From: SIG710 sp045648605
GTDB lineage: Bacteria > Bacillota > Clostridia > Oscillospirales > CAG-272
Length of the DNA stretch: 14,756 bases
Reading direction: 5' to 3'
Assembly: GCA_045648605.1 (NCBI GenBank)
Contig: JAZROG010000094.1
Location: 1 to 14,756, forward strand
Shown: positions 1 through 7,735 of the stretch, one piece after another
Position numbering within the stretch: position 1 is the first letter of the stretch
Layout of the letters: each line of letters starts with the position of its first letter
Notes under the pieces: model-generated
Seen by the model: only the letters and a program-made list of their open reading frames with translations
What the model was told of the DNA's origin: nothing
Database searches by the model: none
Made by a program: the position numbers and the translations under genes

Positions 1-1
1 T

Positions 2-2941
2 GGAATTATCGACGGTATCGAAGAGGATGGAGATACTTATTTCCGCCCCGATCAAACTCTTACACGTGCACAGGCTGCAAAGATCCTTTCTGTTGCAGCA
101 GGTACTATTGCTTCGGATGATGTAAAGGACGTGCTTGAGTCTGATGTGAGCGAAAATCTTATCGTTACAAAGGCTTGCACTATAAGAAATGTTGAGATCC
201 CCGGAAATGTTATCATCACCGAGGGTGCAACAGGCGATGTTATTTTCAACAACTGTGAGATTGGAGGAACTGTTTCTGTTCGTTCCAAGGCAAATGTAGC
301 TTTTGCTAACGGTTCTGTTGAAAAGATCAATATTGATGTAATTGGCGCGAAGATCGAGGTTAAGCAGTCGGTTGAAATAGCCGAGATCAATGCTTATAAT
401 GCTAACGCTACCATTGATTTTGCAACATCTAATGTTTATGTTGAAACAATTAATGTTCCCAGCGGTGCTACCGGCGTTAAGATTACGGGAACAGACGGAG
501 TAATTGAAACTCTCAATATAAATGCAGGCTCCTTCAGCTCCACTATTGTTCCTGAGGAATGCAATGTGGACAGCAGTGTTTCTGCAACCATCGGCGGCGT
601 TTCCTATAAGGAAGGTGTAAAGGGCACAATTTCCGTAATATGGAAGAACGGCAATGAATATCTTAACTTTGAGACATATAAGAACGGTACAGTGAAGTAC
701 TATTATACCGCAACATCTTCTGCTCCTGCAAAGACAGCCTTTACATCTGCTTATAACGCAGCAGAGACTAGGTCATCTGTTAATGCAAAATCAGGAGAAG
801 CGGAAAGCGAAGTTCTTTATGGTGAATCCGTAAGCCTCAAGGATTTCCCCTATGTGGTTGCAGCTCTTGTTGACGGTTCAACAGTTGTAAGCACTCCTGT
901 TATTGTCAATCGTGAGAGCGCGAAGTTCGGCTTTAAGGTTATGCCTACTCTTGCTATCAGCGGAACCAACGATCAGCTTAAGGGTACTGCTGCGGTTGCC
1001 GGAACAGTATACTATTATTACACCAATGACGATGTTGCTCCCGATTCCTACACCGATGCTATGAATGCTTACAAAGCAACAGCTACGGCTGCAAAGGGAA
1101 CTCTTGATTGCACAACAGCGGCAATGACAAAAACTCTTAAGGCTGTTTCTGCCATAGAGGAATACGGTTATTGCGTAGTGTTCCTTCTTGATTCCGGCAA
1201 TAATCAGTATCAGCCTATTATTCTTGAAAGACCTTTCCAGACAAACGGTCTTAATACAGAGCCATACATTCTTATTTCCGATAGGGAAGATGGATATGAT
1301 ACACTCGTTATCACAGCTCCTTCCTCCGGCACTGTAAAGGTTCTCTATACAAACAGCACACTTAACTATACGGTTTCTTCCTTTAACACCGAGTATAACG
1401 CTGCAAACAAGACTCCCGCAGAGGGCGAGCTTAAGCTTGCTTATTCCGGAAGCGTTACAGCAAATAAGGAAGTTAGCATCAAGCTTGCAAAGAGCGCAGA
1501 TGTTAATGCAAAGGGATATGATTTTGCGGTTATTCAGTATGGCAGCAATCTCCCTGTAAGAGTTGCAAGAATCAAGGACGTTGACGGCTTCGCAGGAACA
1601 ACTCTTCCCACAGTTCTTAAGACCACAGGAAAAGATATTATCGTATTCACTACCATTGATGAAACAGCTTACGGAAACTCCGTTAAGTATATGTATGTGA
1701 GTGCAAACAAGGCTTATACAAGCGAAAGCTTTGAGGAAATGTATAAGACTGTTGCTGATAATGTTAAGGGTGAGATAGAATACAACGGTAATTGCTATCG
1801 CGAGTTCTCATCCGAAAAGCAGAGCTCCAATATCAGCGAGGCTTATGTTGTATTCATGTTCGTTGGAACAGGCAGAACATACCAGCCTGTAACAGTTGCA
1901 CGCGGAGCGATCGGAACAGGATTTATCGGAACACCCACCGCAGTATATAATGTTGATAAGAGCTCGGCAAGCATTACATTTAATGCAAAGATTCCATTTG
2001 ACCTTGAGTATTTCGTTGTTGATAAGAATACTTATAGCACCGAAACTCTTGCTAATATGTTCAATTACAAGAGAATGCCCGATGATGTAACTGATCTTAC
2101 AATCAATACCATCAGCAAATCCTTACCTGTTAAGCAGGGTGAAAATAAGGATATTACTCTCACAGGCGTTCTTAAGGGAGATAAGTATCTTGCTATCAGA
2201 GCTAAGGATGCAACAATAAAATATACACCTACTATCATTTCCATTTCCAACATTGATGACGGTATCAAGGGAGCTGATACACCTTCTGTAAACTTCGATA
2301 GCGTTAAGGGTATGGTTTCAATTACTATCAGACCTTCCGCTGATGCTGCAGGCAAGACATTTGAATACTACTATACAAATACAAAGCCTGAAACAACAGC
2401 AAATTATAATACCATCTTCAAGGGTACTGATCCTTCCGGTGCTGTTACAATCACAAGCACTGACACAACTTCCATTAAGACCTTTGAGGCAGGAAAATGG
2501 CTTGATATGGCTGAATATAAGTATCTTGCATTCAGAGTTGTCAGCAGCACAGGAGAGAGCATGACACCCGGTTATGTAACACTTCCCATTCTTTACAGAG
2601 CTAATGCTAACATAACAGCAGATCAGACTGCACAGGGACAGCTTAACGTATCTCCTTGCGATACTGAAAAGTACACTGTTTATTGGTTCTACAGCAAGAC
2701 TCAGCTTACAGTTACAAAGGCGAACTTCTCTTCCTCTTATAATAGCAGCGCAAGTAACTACAGAGGCTTTAAGAATGTTGAAGCTGCAACTTCCGGCGCT
2801 GAGCAGAATATTCAGACAGATTTCTCGCAGCCTACAGGAACAAATGTGACTCCTTATAAGTACATTTACGTTTGCCTTAAGGATGCAAACGGTAAGTATT
2901 ATCAGCCTGTTGAACTTAAGGTTCCCGGAACATACACATAA
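2..2941 (+). CDS. SLH-domain surface protein, C-terminal part (5' truncated)
   Basis: The reading frame is open from the first complete codon at position 2, so the start lies upstream; 979 residues are visible. Positions 2-115 encode the end of an S-layer homology domain: GIIDG, then YFRPDQTLTRAQAAKIL, the classic SLH ending. SLH domains tether proteins to pyruvylated secondary cell-wall polymers. Positions about 150-590 encode a beta-rich, Val/Ile/Asn/Gly-rich stretch without enzymatic motifs, possibly a beta-helix-like spacer. From about 608 to the stop there are seven divergent tandem modules, each with a Tyr-rich core strand (for example VKYYYT, VYYYYTN, FEYYYTN) and most closing with a YQPV-like strand. 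The last module runs to the final residues, so there is no sortase motif or C-terminal membrane helix. A strong terminator follows. The likely role is structural or adhesive at the cell surface; I recognise no specific function. A GTG at 131 is not a plausible start because it would remove the SLH domain. Confidence 0.88.
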   Translation, partial: GIIDGIEEDGDTYFRPDQTLTRAQAAKILSVAAGTIASDDVKDVLESDVSENLIVTKACTIRNVEIPGNVIITEGATGDVIFNNCEIGGTVSVRSKANVAFANGSVEKINIDVIGAKIEVKQSVEIAEINAYNANATIDFATSNVYVETINVPSGATGVKITGTDGVIETLNINAGSFSSTIVPEECNVDSSVSATIGGVSYKEGVKGTISVIWKNGNEYLNFETYKNGTVKYYYTATSSAPAKTAFTSAYNAAETRSSVNAKSGEAESEVLYGESVSLKDFPYVVAALVDGSTVVSTPVIVNRESAKFGFKVMPTLAISGTNDQLKGTAAVAGTVYYYYTNDDVAPDSYTDAMNAYKATATAAKGTLDCTTAAMTKTLKAVSAIEEYGYCVVFLLDSGNNQYQPIILERPFQTNGLNTEPYILISDREDGYDTLVITAPSSGTVKVLYTNSTLNYTVSSFNTEYNAANKTPAEGELKLAYSGSVTANKEVSIKLAKSADVNAKGYDFAVIQYGSNLPVRVARIKDVDGFAGTTLPTVLKTTGKDIIVFTTIDETAYGNSVKYMYVSANKAYTSESFEEMYKTVADNVKGEIEYNGNCYREFSSEKQSSNISEAYVVFMFVGTGRTYQPVTVARGAIGTGFIGTPTAVYNVDKSSASITFNAKIPFDLEYFVVDKNTYSTETLANMFNYKRMPDDVTDLTINTISKSLPVKQGENKDITLTGVLKGDKYLAIRAKDATIKYTPTIISISNIDDGIKGADTPSVNFDSVKGMVSITIRPSADAAGKTFEYYYTNTKPETTANYNTIFKGTDPSGAVTITSTDTTSIKTFEAGKWLDMAEYKYLAFRVVSSTGESMTPGYVTLPILYRANANITADQTAQGQLNVSPCDTEKYTVYWFYSKTQLTVTKANFSSSYNSSASNYRGFKNVEAATSGAEQNIQTDFSQPTGTNVTPYKYIYVCLKDANGKYYQPVELKVPGTYT
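608..2938 (+). repeat. Seven tandem protein modules within the SLH protein
   Basis: The Tyr-rich core strand recurs with codons starting at about 695, 1007, 1334, 1682, 2000, 2357 and 2672, giving intervals of 312-357 bp (104-119 residues). Each copy shows an opening hydrophobic strand, the core strand (VKYYYT, VYYYYTN, VKVLYTN, VKYMYVS, LEYFVVD, FEYYYTN, VYWFYSK), then usually a segment with spaced aromatic and Ala/Asn residues such as F..AYNAA or F..EYNAANK. Most copies end in a strand such as YQPIILERP or YQPVTVAR. DNA identity between copies is low, so this is an old protein-level duplication rather than a recent DNA repeat. The boundaries are estimated by eye. Confidence 0.75.
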
Positions 2942-2959
2942 TAAAATATTTGTTTTCTC

Positions 2960-2992
2960 GGACTGCCGCTTTATGCGGCAGTCCATTTTTTT
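2960..2992 (+). terminator. Intrinsic terminator after the SLH protein gene
   Basis: A perfect 10-bp stem GGACTGCCGC/GCGGCAGTCC (2960-2969 with 2975-2984) has a 5-nt loop, TTTAT, and is followed by A and a run of T. It starts 18 nt after the stop codon and should end the surface protein transcript. Confidence 0.93.
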
Positions 2993-3145
2993 GCCGAAAC
3001 CGTTTGAGGAAAGTTGAACAATGAAAAAAGGACGTTTTTGTCCATTTTCTCCAATAGTTTTGTGGAATTAAATAGTTTAAAAGGGGAAAAAACAACGATT
3101 TTTTTATGTTTTGGCAAAAAAAATTGTAAAAATGTAAAAAAACCT
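2993..3145. other. AT-rich intergenic stretch
   Basis: This gap between the terminator and the rsmE promoter is rich in A- and T-runs, including a long A-tract around 3114-3140 just upstream of the -35 box. Such tracts can act as UP-like elements or bent DNA. A weak GGAC/GTCC hairpin lies at 3030-3043. I see no credible gene. Confidence 0.5.
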
Positions 3146-3174
3146 TTGACAAATGGCCCCCAATGGTGTATAAT
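3146..3174 (+). promoter_or_regulatory. Consensus sigma-A-type promoter for rsmE
   Basis: TTGACA at 3146-3151 and TATAAT at 3169-3174 are separated by exactly 17 bp, so both hexamers match the housekeeping consensus perfectly. Transcription would start at about 3180-3182, which leaves a leader of roughly 68 nt before the rsmE start at 3249. This rules out an in-frame ATG at 3180 as the translation start. Confidence 0.9.
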
Positions 3175-3248
3175 ATTGTATGTGTATGTGTACTTGGGTG
3201 AATTGCGCGCTTTTTCGGCAGCTTTTCACCTGTAAAGTGGAGATGCTT

Positions 3249-4007
3249 ATGCCAAGATTTTTTGTTCCAATAGAGAGTTTTGATTTTGAAAACAATAAGG
3301 TCTGTATTGCCGGCGAGGATGCAAGGCATATATCCTTTTCGCTTCGCATGGCTGTGGGTGACCGAATAACGGTTTCGAATGGCATTGATACAGAGTATGA
3401 ATGTGTTCTTGAAGCCTTCGAGAGCGACAGAGTCCTCTGCAGGATCGAGAGCGAAAGGGAGCTTGAAACAGAGCCGCCCTTCGTCGCGAGGATATATCAG
3501 GCACTACCAAAAGGGGACAAGCTTGATACGATCATTCAAAAATCCACCGAATGTGGAGCTTCGCTTTTGAGAACATTCGAAAGTGAATTTTGCATAGCGA
3601 AGGAAAAATCCGATTCGGCCGAGAGAAAGCTTGAACGCAGACGCAGGATCGCCTATGAAGCGGCAAAGCAATGCGGCAGAGGAAGGATCCCCGAGGTGCA
3701 GCCGACTGTCGATTTTAAAACTGCTGTTTTGGAAGCCGCAAAGGCGGATATTCCTATCTTCTGCTATGAGGGTGATGGAACTGTGCCGCTTTCCGAGCTT
3801 TTTCGCTCCGGAATGAAAAAGATTGGCGAAAAAAAACATCCCGAAATTTCTGTTATTATAGGCTCCGAAGGAGGGTTTTCTCCCGAGGAAGCGAATTTTG
3901 CAAAGGAAAACGGCATGCTTATGGCGGGTCTTGGCAGAAGGATACTTCGATGCGAGACCGTGGCGGGCTTCGTGCTTGCCTGTCTTATTTATGAGCTTGA
4001 GCTGTGA
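3249..4007 (+). CDS. rsmE: 16S rRNA (uracil1498-N3)-methyltransferase RsmE
   Basis: This 252-residue SPOUT-family methyltransferase is predicted to methylate N3 of U1498 in helix 44 of 16S rRNA, using S-adenosylmethionine, in the cytoplasm. The N-terminus MPRFFVP begins a PUA-like RNA-binding domain that includes a HI..SLRM-like segment (HISFSLRMAVGD). The C-terminal SPOUT knot carries IIGSEGGFSPEEA and LGRRILRCETVAG, the two signature segments of the family. The length is normal. I chose the ATG at 3249 because GGAG at 3239-3242 lies 6 nt upstream and family proteins begin here; an in-frame ATG at 3243 is too close to that site. The stop overlaps the longest possible frame of the next gene, so the two are probably cotranscribed from the promoter at 3146-3174. 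Confidence 0.95.
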   Translation: MPRFFVPIESFDFENNKVCIAGEDARHISFSLRMAVGDRITVSNGIDTEYECVLEAFESDRVLCRIESERELETEPPFVARIYQALPKGDKLDTIIQKSTECGASLLRTFESEFCIAKEKSDSAERKLERRRRIAYEAAKQCGRGRIPEVQPTVDFKTAVLEAAKADIPIFCYEGDGTVPLSELFRSGMKKIGEKKHPEISVIIGSEGGFSPEEANFAKENGMLMAGLGRRILRCETVAGFVLACLIYELEL

Positions 4008-4012
4008 GAAAA

Positions 4013-4016
4013 TGGA
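4013..4016 (+). promoter_or_regulatory. Ribosome binding site deciding the start at 4025
   Basis: GGAG 8 nt before the ATG at 4025. The alternative GTG at 4004 lies upstream of this site, with no comparable purine-rich motif at the correct distance. Confidence 0.6.
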
Positions 4017-4024
4017 GTATGGTT

Positions 4025-4774
4025 ATGGCAAAAAAAGTAAATGACTCAAAAATCAAAAGAAGCGAGGTTCTATACTATAGAATGCTGATAGTCCTTGCAG
4101 CACTTATCGCTGTTATTTTCAGCATAACTTATGTAACTCGTACCGCCGAGGGCAGTAACAGCTTTGTTTTAAGCGGTGCGCCCGTAACAGCTATAGTTTT
4201 TGCGGCACTGTGTGTTCCTGCGGTTGTATTTTATGCAGTGTGCCGTACAAAAGGTGTGAACGAGAGAAACAGAGTGTTCTCAAGCGGTTATCTTCTTGCT
4301 CTTGCTCTGTGGCTCACATCTATCTTCGCTCTTTACGGTCCCCTCAGCTCAAAGGCTGCTATGGCTTATATAATCATCACAGCGGCTCTTTACTATATCT
4401 ACTATATTTTCAATCACGAGTTTTTTGTTTTTTCTCTTTATGCTTCCCTTGGAGCAGCATTGCTCCTTTCGATAAACTCTGCAGGCAAGATCGAGCACAT
4501 TATTTCCGCTGTTATTGCGTTGGCGATCAGCGTGGCAGTGGTCCTTGCAGTTGTGGGAGACAAGAAAAAGCCATTCGAGATTAAGCTCGGAAAAAATTCC
4601 GTTAAGATAACGGATGGAACCTTCAAGTTTTATCCCTTTGCTGTTCTTGCGGCGATCATAGTTCTCGGCTCTGTGCTCAGCTTTTTCCTTGCAAACGCAG
4701 CATTCTATTCACTGGTAGTTCTCTTTGCGGCATACCTTGTCTTTACCATTGTAAACACGGTAAAGATGATGTAA
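4025..4774 (+). CDS. Multi-pass membrane protein of unknown function
   Basis: A 249-residue hydrophobic protein with about eight predicted transmembrane helices (near residues 20-37, 52-72, 88-105, 112-129, 131-150, 159-177, 201-223 and 225-244). The N-terminus is short and basic (MAKKVNDSKIKRSE), as expected for a cytoplasmic end. A charged segment of about 20 residues (GDKKKPFEIKLGKNS and following) separates helices six and seven. I see no transporter, enzyme or ABC motif and do not recognise the family. The frame is open from a GTG at 4004 that overlaps the rsmE stop, but I prefer the ATG at 4025 because GGAG at 4013-4016 sits 8 nt upstream; an ATG at 4019 is too close to it. No terminator separates it from rsmE, so it is likely expressed with it. 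Confidence 0.8.
   Translation: MAKKVNDSKIKRSEVLYYRMLIVLAALIAVIFSITYVTRTAEGSNSFVLSGAPVTAIVFAALCVPAVVFYAVCRTKGVNERNRVFSSGYLLALALWLTSIFALYGPLSSKAAMAYIIITAALYYIYYIFNHEFFVFSLYASLGAALLLSINSAGKIEHIISAVIALAISVAVVLAVVGDKKKPFEIKLGKNSVKITDGTFKFYPFAVLAAIIVLGSVLSFFLANAAFYSLVVLFAAYLVFTIVNTVKMM
4741..4765. repeat. Inverted repeat at the end of the membrane protein gene
   Basis: CTTTACC at 4741-4747 and GGTAAAG at 4759-4765 are exact reverse complements separated by 11 nt. The repeat lies in the last codons of the membrane protein gene, about 75 bp upstream of the CdaR-like regulator. There is no T-run after it, so it is not a typical terminator. It could be an operator for the regulator, or chance. Confidence 0.3.
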
Positions 4775-4839
4775 AAAGCATCTCATTTAAGTAAGATCCA
4801 CCTAAAAACAAATCATAGATAAGGATTGGGAGAAAAGAT

Positions 4840-5925
4840 ATGTCTAACAGATTGTTTCAAAGCGTAATTCATCAGATGAAGGATGCGGTTGACCGCGTTA
4901 TAGGAGTTATTGACGAGAATAATGTTATAATTGCTTGCTCTGAGCTTGTAAAGATCGGAGAGGTTATGCAGGGAGTCCGCGAAGAAATGGTCTATTCCGC
5001 AGAGGTTATAACTGTAGGCGGCTATACATACAGACCTATTTCCGCAGGTGCGAAGTCAGAATATGTTATATTTGTTGAAGGCGAGGATAAGATGGCTGAT
5101 AAGTTCTCAAAGCTTCTTGCCATCGCTCTCGGAAATATCAAGAATTATTACGATGAAAAATACGATAAGGGTTCATTTATCAAGAATATCATTCTCGATA
5201 ATATCCTTCCCAGCGATATATATATAAAGAGTAAGGAGCTTCATTTCAATACAGATGAAAGCAGACTTGTTCTTCTCATTAAGTTTGACGGAAAAACAGA
5301 TGTTATGCCCTTTGAAATGCTTCAGAATATGTTCCCGGATAAGACCAAGGACTATGTTATCAGCGTTGGAGAGCATGATATCGTTCTTGTTAAGGATATG
5401 AAGCCGGGCACGGATACAAAGGAGATCGAAAAGATCGCAACAACCATTGCAGACACTCTTCAGACAGAGTTCTATGCAAAGGTTTCTATCGGTATCTCTA
5501 CAATGGTAGATAATATCAAGGATCTTGCAAAGGCTTATAAGGAGGCACAGGTTGCCCTTGAGGTCGGTAAGGTGTTTGAGACCGAAAAGAATATCGTAAG
5601 CTATGAAAATCTCGGTATCGGCCGTCTTATCTATCAGCTTCCTACAACTCTTTGCGAAATGTTCCTCCAGGAGGTCTTCAAGAAGGGCGGATTTGAATCT
5701 CTCGACAGAGAAACACTTCAGACTATTCAGGCATTCTTTGAAAACAACCTCAATGTTTCCGAAACATCGAGAAAGCTGTTTGTTCACAGAAATACACTTG
5801 TTTACCGTCTCGAAAAGATCAGAAAGCTCACAGGTCTCGACCTTCGTGAGTTCGAGCACGCTATAACATTTAAGGTTGCCCTGATGGTTAAGAAGTATCT
5901 CAGCTCAAAGCCAGCTAAGCTCTGA
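4840..5925 (+). CDS. CdaR/PucR-family transcriptional regulator
   Basis: A 361-residue DNA-binding regulator. Residues about 1-110 resemble a small sensory fold (RVIGVIDENNVIIACS, VKIGEVM) similar in pattern to the diacid-recognition N-terminus of CdaR proteins. Residues about 130-255 fit the degenerate GGDEF-like domain of this family (VSIGISTMVDNIKDLAKAY, then EAQVALEVGKVF). Residues about 290-355 form the PucR C-terminal helix-turn-helix: QAFFENNLNVSETSRKLFVH, then RNTLVYRLEKIRKLTG. Family members typically activate nearby catabolic genes in response to small metabolites, but no such operon lies next to it here; its neighbours are a membrane protein and ftsEX. GGGAG at 4828-4832 supports the ATG. 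The family call is firm; the ligand and targets are unknown. Confidence 0.88.
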   Translation: MSNRLFQSVIHQMKDAVDRVIGVIDENNVIIACSELVKIGEVMQGVREEMVYSAEVITVGGYTYRPISAGAKSEYVIFVEGEDKMADKFSKLLAIALGNIKNYYDEKYDKGSFIKNIILDNILPSDIYIKSKELHFNTDESRLVLLIKFDGKTDVMPFEMLQNMFPDKTKDYVISVGEHDIVLVKDMKPGTDTKEIEKIATTIADTLQTEFYAKVSIGISTMVDNIKDLAKAYKEAQVALEVGKVFETEKNIVSYENLGIGRLIYQLPTTLCEMFLQEVFKKGGFESLDRETLQTIQAFFENNLNVSETSRKLFVHRNTLVYRLEKIRKLTGLDLREFEHAITFKVALMVKKYLSSKPAKL

Positions 5926-5968
5926 TAATACATTCATAGTGGCAGTAACAATGTGAAACATCATTATG

Positions 5969-6035
5969 AGGAACGCATTGTGTGCGTTCGTGTCGGTGAA
6001 ATGCCGCCTACTCGCATACGCGTTCCTTGTTTTTT
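5969..6035 (+). terminator. Extended hairpin with U-tract between the regulator and ftsE
   Basis: AGGAACGC (5969-5976) pairs perfectly with GCGTTCCT (6020-6027), followed by TGTTTTTT. Inside, TGTGCG (5981-5986) pairs with CGCATA (6013-6018), with one G-U pair, and CGGT (5994-5997) with GCCG (6003-6006), closing a GAAAT loop. This makes a long, internally looped stem. The simplest reading is an intrinsic terminator for the regulator gene. The size and nested arms also allow a structured leader or attenuator for the ftsE operon. Confidence 0.65.
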
Positions 6036-6094
6036 GCCCGTAGTAATTCGTTTCTTGGCACTTGCCCTGAAGAAAGAAAGGATTTGTACGCTTA

Positions 6095-6778
6095 ATGATT
6101 GAGTTCAAAAACGTCAGAAGTATTTATAAAAGAAATAATCATGTGGCTCTTGACGACGTGAGCTTTAAGATTGATGATGGCGAATTCGTTTTCATCGTCG
6201 GTCACTCCGGAGCGGGAAAGACCACAATGACAAAGCTGCTTCTCCGCGAGATGGTTCCAAGCTCGGGATCTATCACGGTGAATAATTATAATCTGAAAAA
6301 AATGCCAAAATTCAAGGTTGCGAAATACCGCAGAAGCCTGGGCGTTGTTTTTCAGGATTTTAAGCTTTTTCCGCAGAAAACAATTTATGAGAATGTGGCT
6401 TTTGCCATGCAGGTGGTTGGAACACCCAAGTCTCTTATCGCAAGGAGAGTTCCCGCAATTCTCAAGTCAATGGGACTTATTGACAAGGCAAAGAATATTC
6501 CTCAGGAGCTTTCTGGCGGTGAACAGCAGAGAGTTGCAATTGCAAGAGCTATTGCAAACAGCCCCGATATAATCATTGCCGATGAGCCTACGGGAAATAT
6601 CGACCCACAGATGGCGGCGGAGATAATGGAGCTTCTCGTTTGGATAAATCAGAAGTTCGGAAAGACGGTGGTCGTTGTTACCCATGCGGAAAATCTTGTT
6701 AATACATATCAGAACAGAGTAATTCGCCTTGACCACGGTAAGGTTGTAAGCGATAGAGTGGGAGGTATGTTTGAATGA
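6095..6778 (+). CDS. ftsE: Cell-division ATP-binding protein FtsE
   Basis: This 227-residue ABC ATPase is the cytoplasmic partner of FtsX. Together they couple ATP hydrolysis at the divisome to control of periplasmic or extracellular peptidoglycan hydrolases. Visible motifs: Walker A GHSGAGKTT (residues 36-44), Q-loop Gln in VVFQDFK (Q87), ABC signature LSGGEQQR (139-146), Walker B IIIADEPTG (D163, E164) and switch His in VTHAEN (H197). The length is typical. The start at 6095 has an AAAGGA site at 6077-6082 with a longish 12-nt spacer; there is no better in-frame start. The stop overlaps the ftsX start by the ATGA motif, which indicates translational coupling. I saw no convincing promoter in the 170 bp upstream. 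Confidence 0.97.
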   Translation: MIEFKNVRSIYKRNNHVALDDVSFKIDDGEFVFIVGHSGAGKTTMTKLLLREMVPSSGSITVNNYNLKKMPKFKVAKYRRSLGVVFQDFKLFPQKTIYENVAFAMQVVGTPKSLIARRVPAILKSMGLIDKAKNIPQELSGGEQQRVAIARAIANSPDIIIADEPTGNIDPQMAAEIMELLVWINQKFGKTVVVVTHAENLVNTYQNRVIRLDHGKVVSDRVGGMFE

Positions 6779-7710
6779 ATAACAATGTAACTTCAAAAAA
6801 ACAGCCGCCCAAAATGAAAAAGAGCTATAATCCCTTTATGTTCATTGGTGAGGCTTTCAAAAATCTTTGGCGCGACAGGGTTATGTCAACAGCCTCTGTG
6901 CTCGTTCTCGCAAGCTGTCTCGTGCTTCTCGGATGCTTCTCGCTTCTGGTGGTAAATATCAATTCCAATATGAACAGACTCGTTTCTCTCAATGAGATCG
7001 TGGTATTTGTTGATTATGATCTTCCCGCAGAGGATGTTGAAATAATCGGTCAGAGGATAAGGGTTCTTGATAATGTGGAATCTATCGAATTTATCTCAAA
7101 GGACGCGGGACTTGACTCCATGAAGGAGGACTATGCAGGCTTTGAGGATGTTTTTGAAAGCATGAAGGAATCGGGCGATAACCCTCTTTCCGACAGCTTC
7201 AGAATTAAATATAAGGACAATTCCAAGGTGACGACCCTTGATTATAATCTCCGTCAGATAGAGGGCGTGAGAAAGGTGAATAACCGCCTTGATCTTGCAA
7301 CCTCTCTTGAGAATTTCAAGAACGGAATTTCTGTTATTTTTATCGGATTTCTTGCGGTTCTCTTTATCGTCAGTGTGTTTATTATCATCAACACTATAAA
7401 GCTGGCGGTAAATTCCCATATGGAAGAGATAAGAGTTATGAAATATATCGGTGCATCCGATTGGTTTATCGTTGTTCCTTATATCATTGAGGGTACTATT
7501 ATCGGTATCTTTTCAAGTGCCATCGCATATCTTGCTCAGTGGTATGTTTATTACAGCCTTGAAAAAATGGTCGCAAGCGACATCAAAATGGTAGAGCTTA
7601 TGTCCTTTAGCGAAATTGGCGGCACGGTTGCTCTTGCATTCCTCGCGGTTGGAATTCTTACGGGAGTAATAGGAAGCTGTATTTCGCTCCACAAGAATTT
7701 GCAGGCATAA
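6775..7710 (+). CDS. ftsX: Cell-division permease-like protein FtsX
   Basis: A 311-residue membrane protein with the FtsX layout: a basic cytoplasmic N-terminus (about residues 1-35), helix 1 (about 38-62), an extracellular domain (about 63-182), and three more helices (about 183-207, 230-255, 281-305). The segment LNEIVVFVDYDLPAED and the later SIEFISKDAGLDSM are typical of the extracellular domain, which in this family binds and activates a cell-wall hydrolase or its regulator. The cytoplasmic loop after helix 2 (HMEEIRVMKYIGASDWFI) matches the conserved coupling region that contacts FtsE. The ATG overlaps the ftsE stop (ATGA), and the next gene, 25 bp downstream, encodes the probable target hydrolase. 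Confidence 0.95.
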   Translation: MNNNVTSKKQPPKMKKSYNPFMFIGEAFKNLWRDRVMSTASVLVLASCLVLLGCFSLLVVNINSNMNRLVSLNEIVVFVDYDLPAEDVEIIGQRIRVLDNVESIEFISKDAGLDSMKEDYAGFEDVFESMKESGDNPLSDSFRIKYKDNSKVTTLDYNLRQIEGVRKVNNRLDLATSLENFKNGISVIFIGFLAVLFIVSVFIIINTIKLAVNSHMEEIRVMKYIGASDWFIVVPYIIEGTIIGIFSSAIAYLAQWYVYYSLEKMVASDIKMVELMSFSEIGGTVALAFLAVGILTGVIGSCISLHKNLQA

Positions 7711-7735
7711 AATGCGGAAAGGAGCTTAAACGCAG

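Noticed and set aside
608..2938. CRISPR-like or recent DNA repeat in the surface protein gene
   Set aside because: The repetition is visible only at protein level, with long variable units and no identical short direct repeats.
2318..2986. Long - strand frame over the SLH protein end
   Set aside because: Cys- and Ile-rich translation antisense to a convincing modular protein; it also reads through the terminator hairpin.
3014..3235. Small + strand reading frame upstream of rsmE
   Set aside because: It starts at a TTG without a ribosome binding site, runs through the consensus promoter, and has a composition imposed by A/T runs.
3180..3248. In-frame ATG at 3180 as the rsmE start
   Set aside because: It lies at about the predicted transcription start (TATAAT ends at 3174), so it would have no leader or ribosome binding site; the residues it adds do not resemble RsmE.
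6034..6083. Promoter for ftsE (TTGCCC or TTGGCA as -35)
   Set aside because: Neither has a credible -10 box at 16-18 bp.
5926..6094. Known riboswitch (ZTP, fluoride, guanidine-type) ahead of ftsE
   Set aside because: Fragments such as GCCGCC recall ZTP or other aptamers, but the conserved cores are not present and the downstream genes do not fit.
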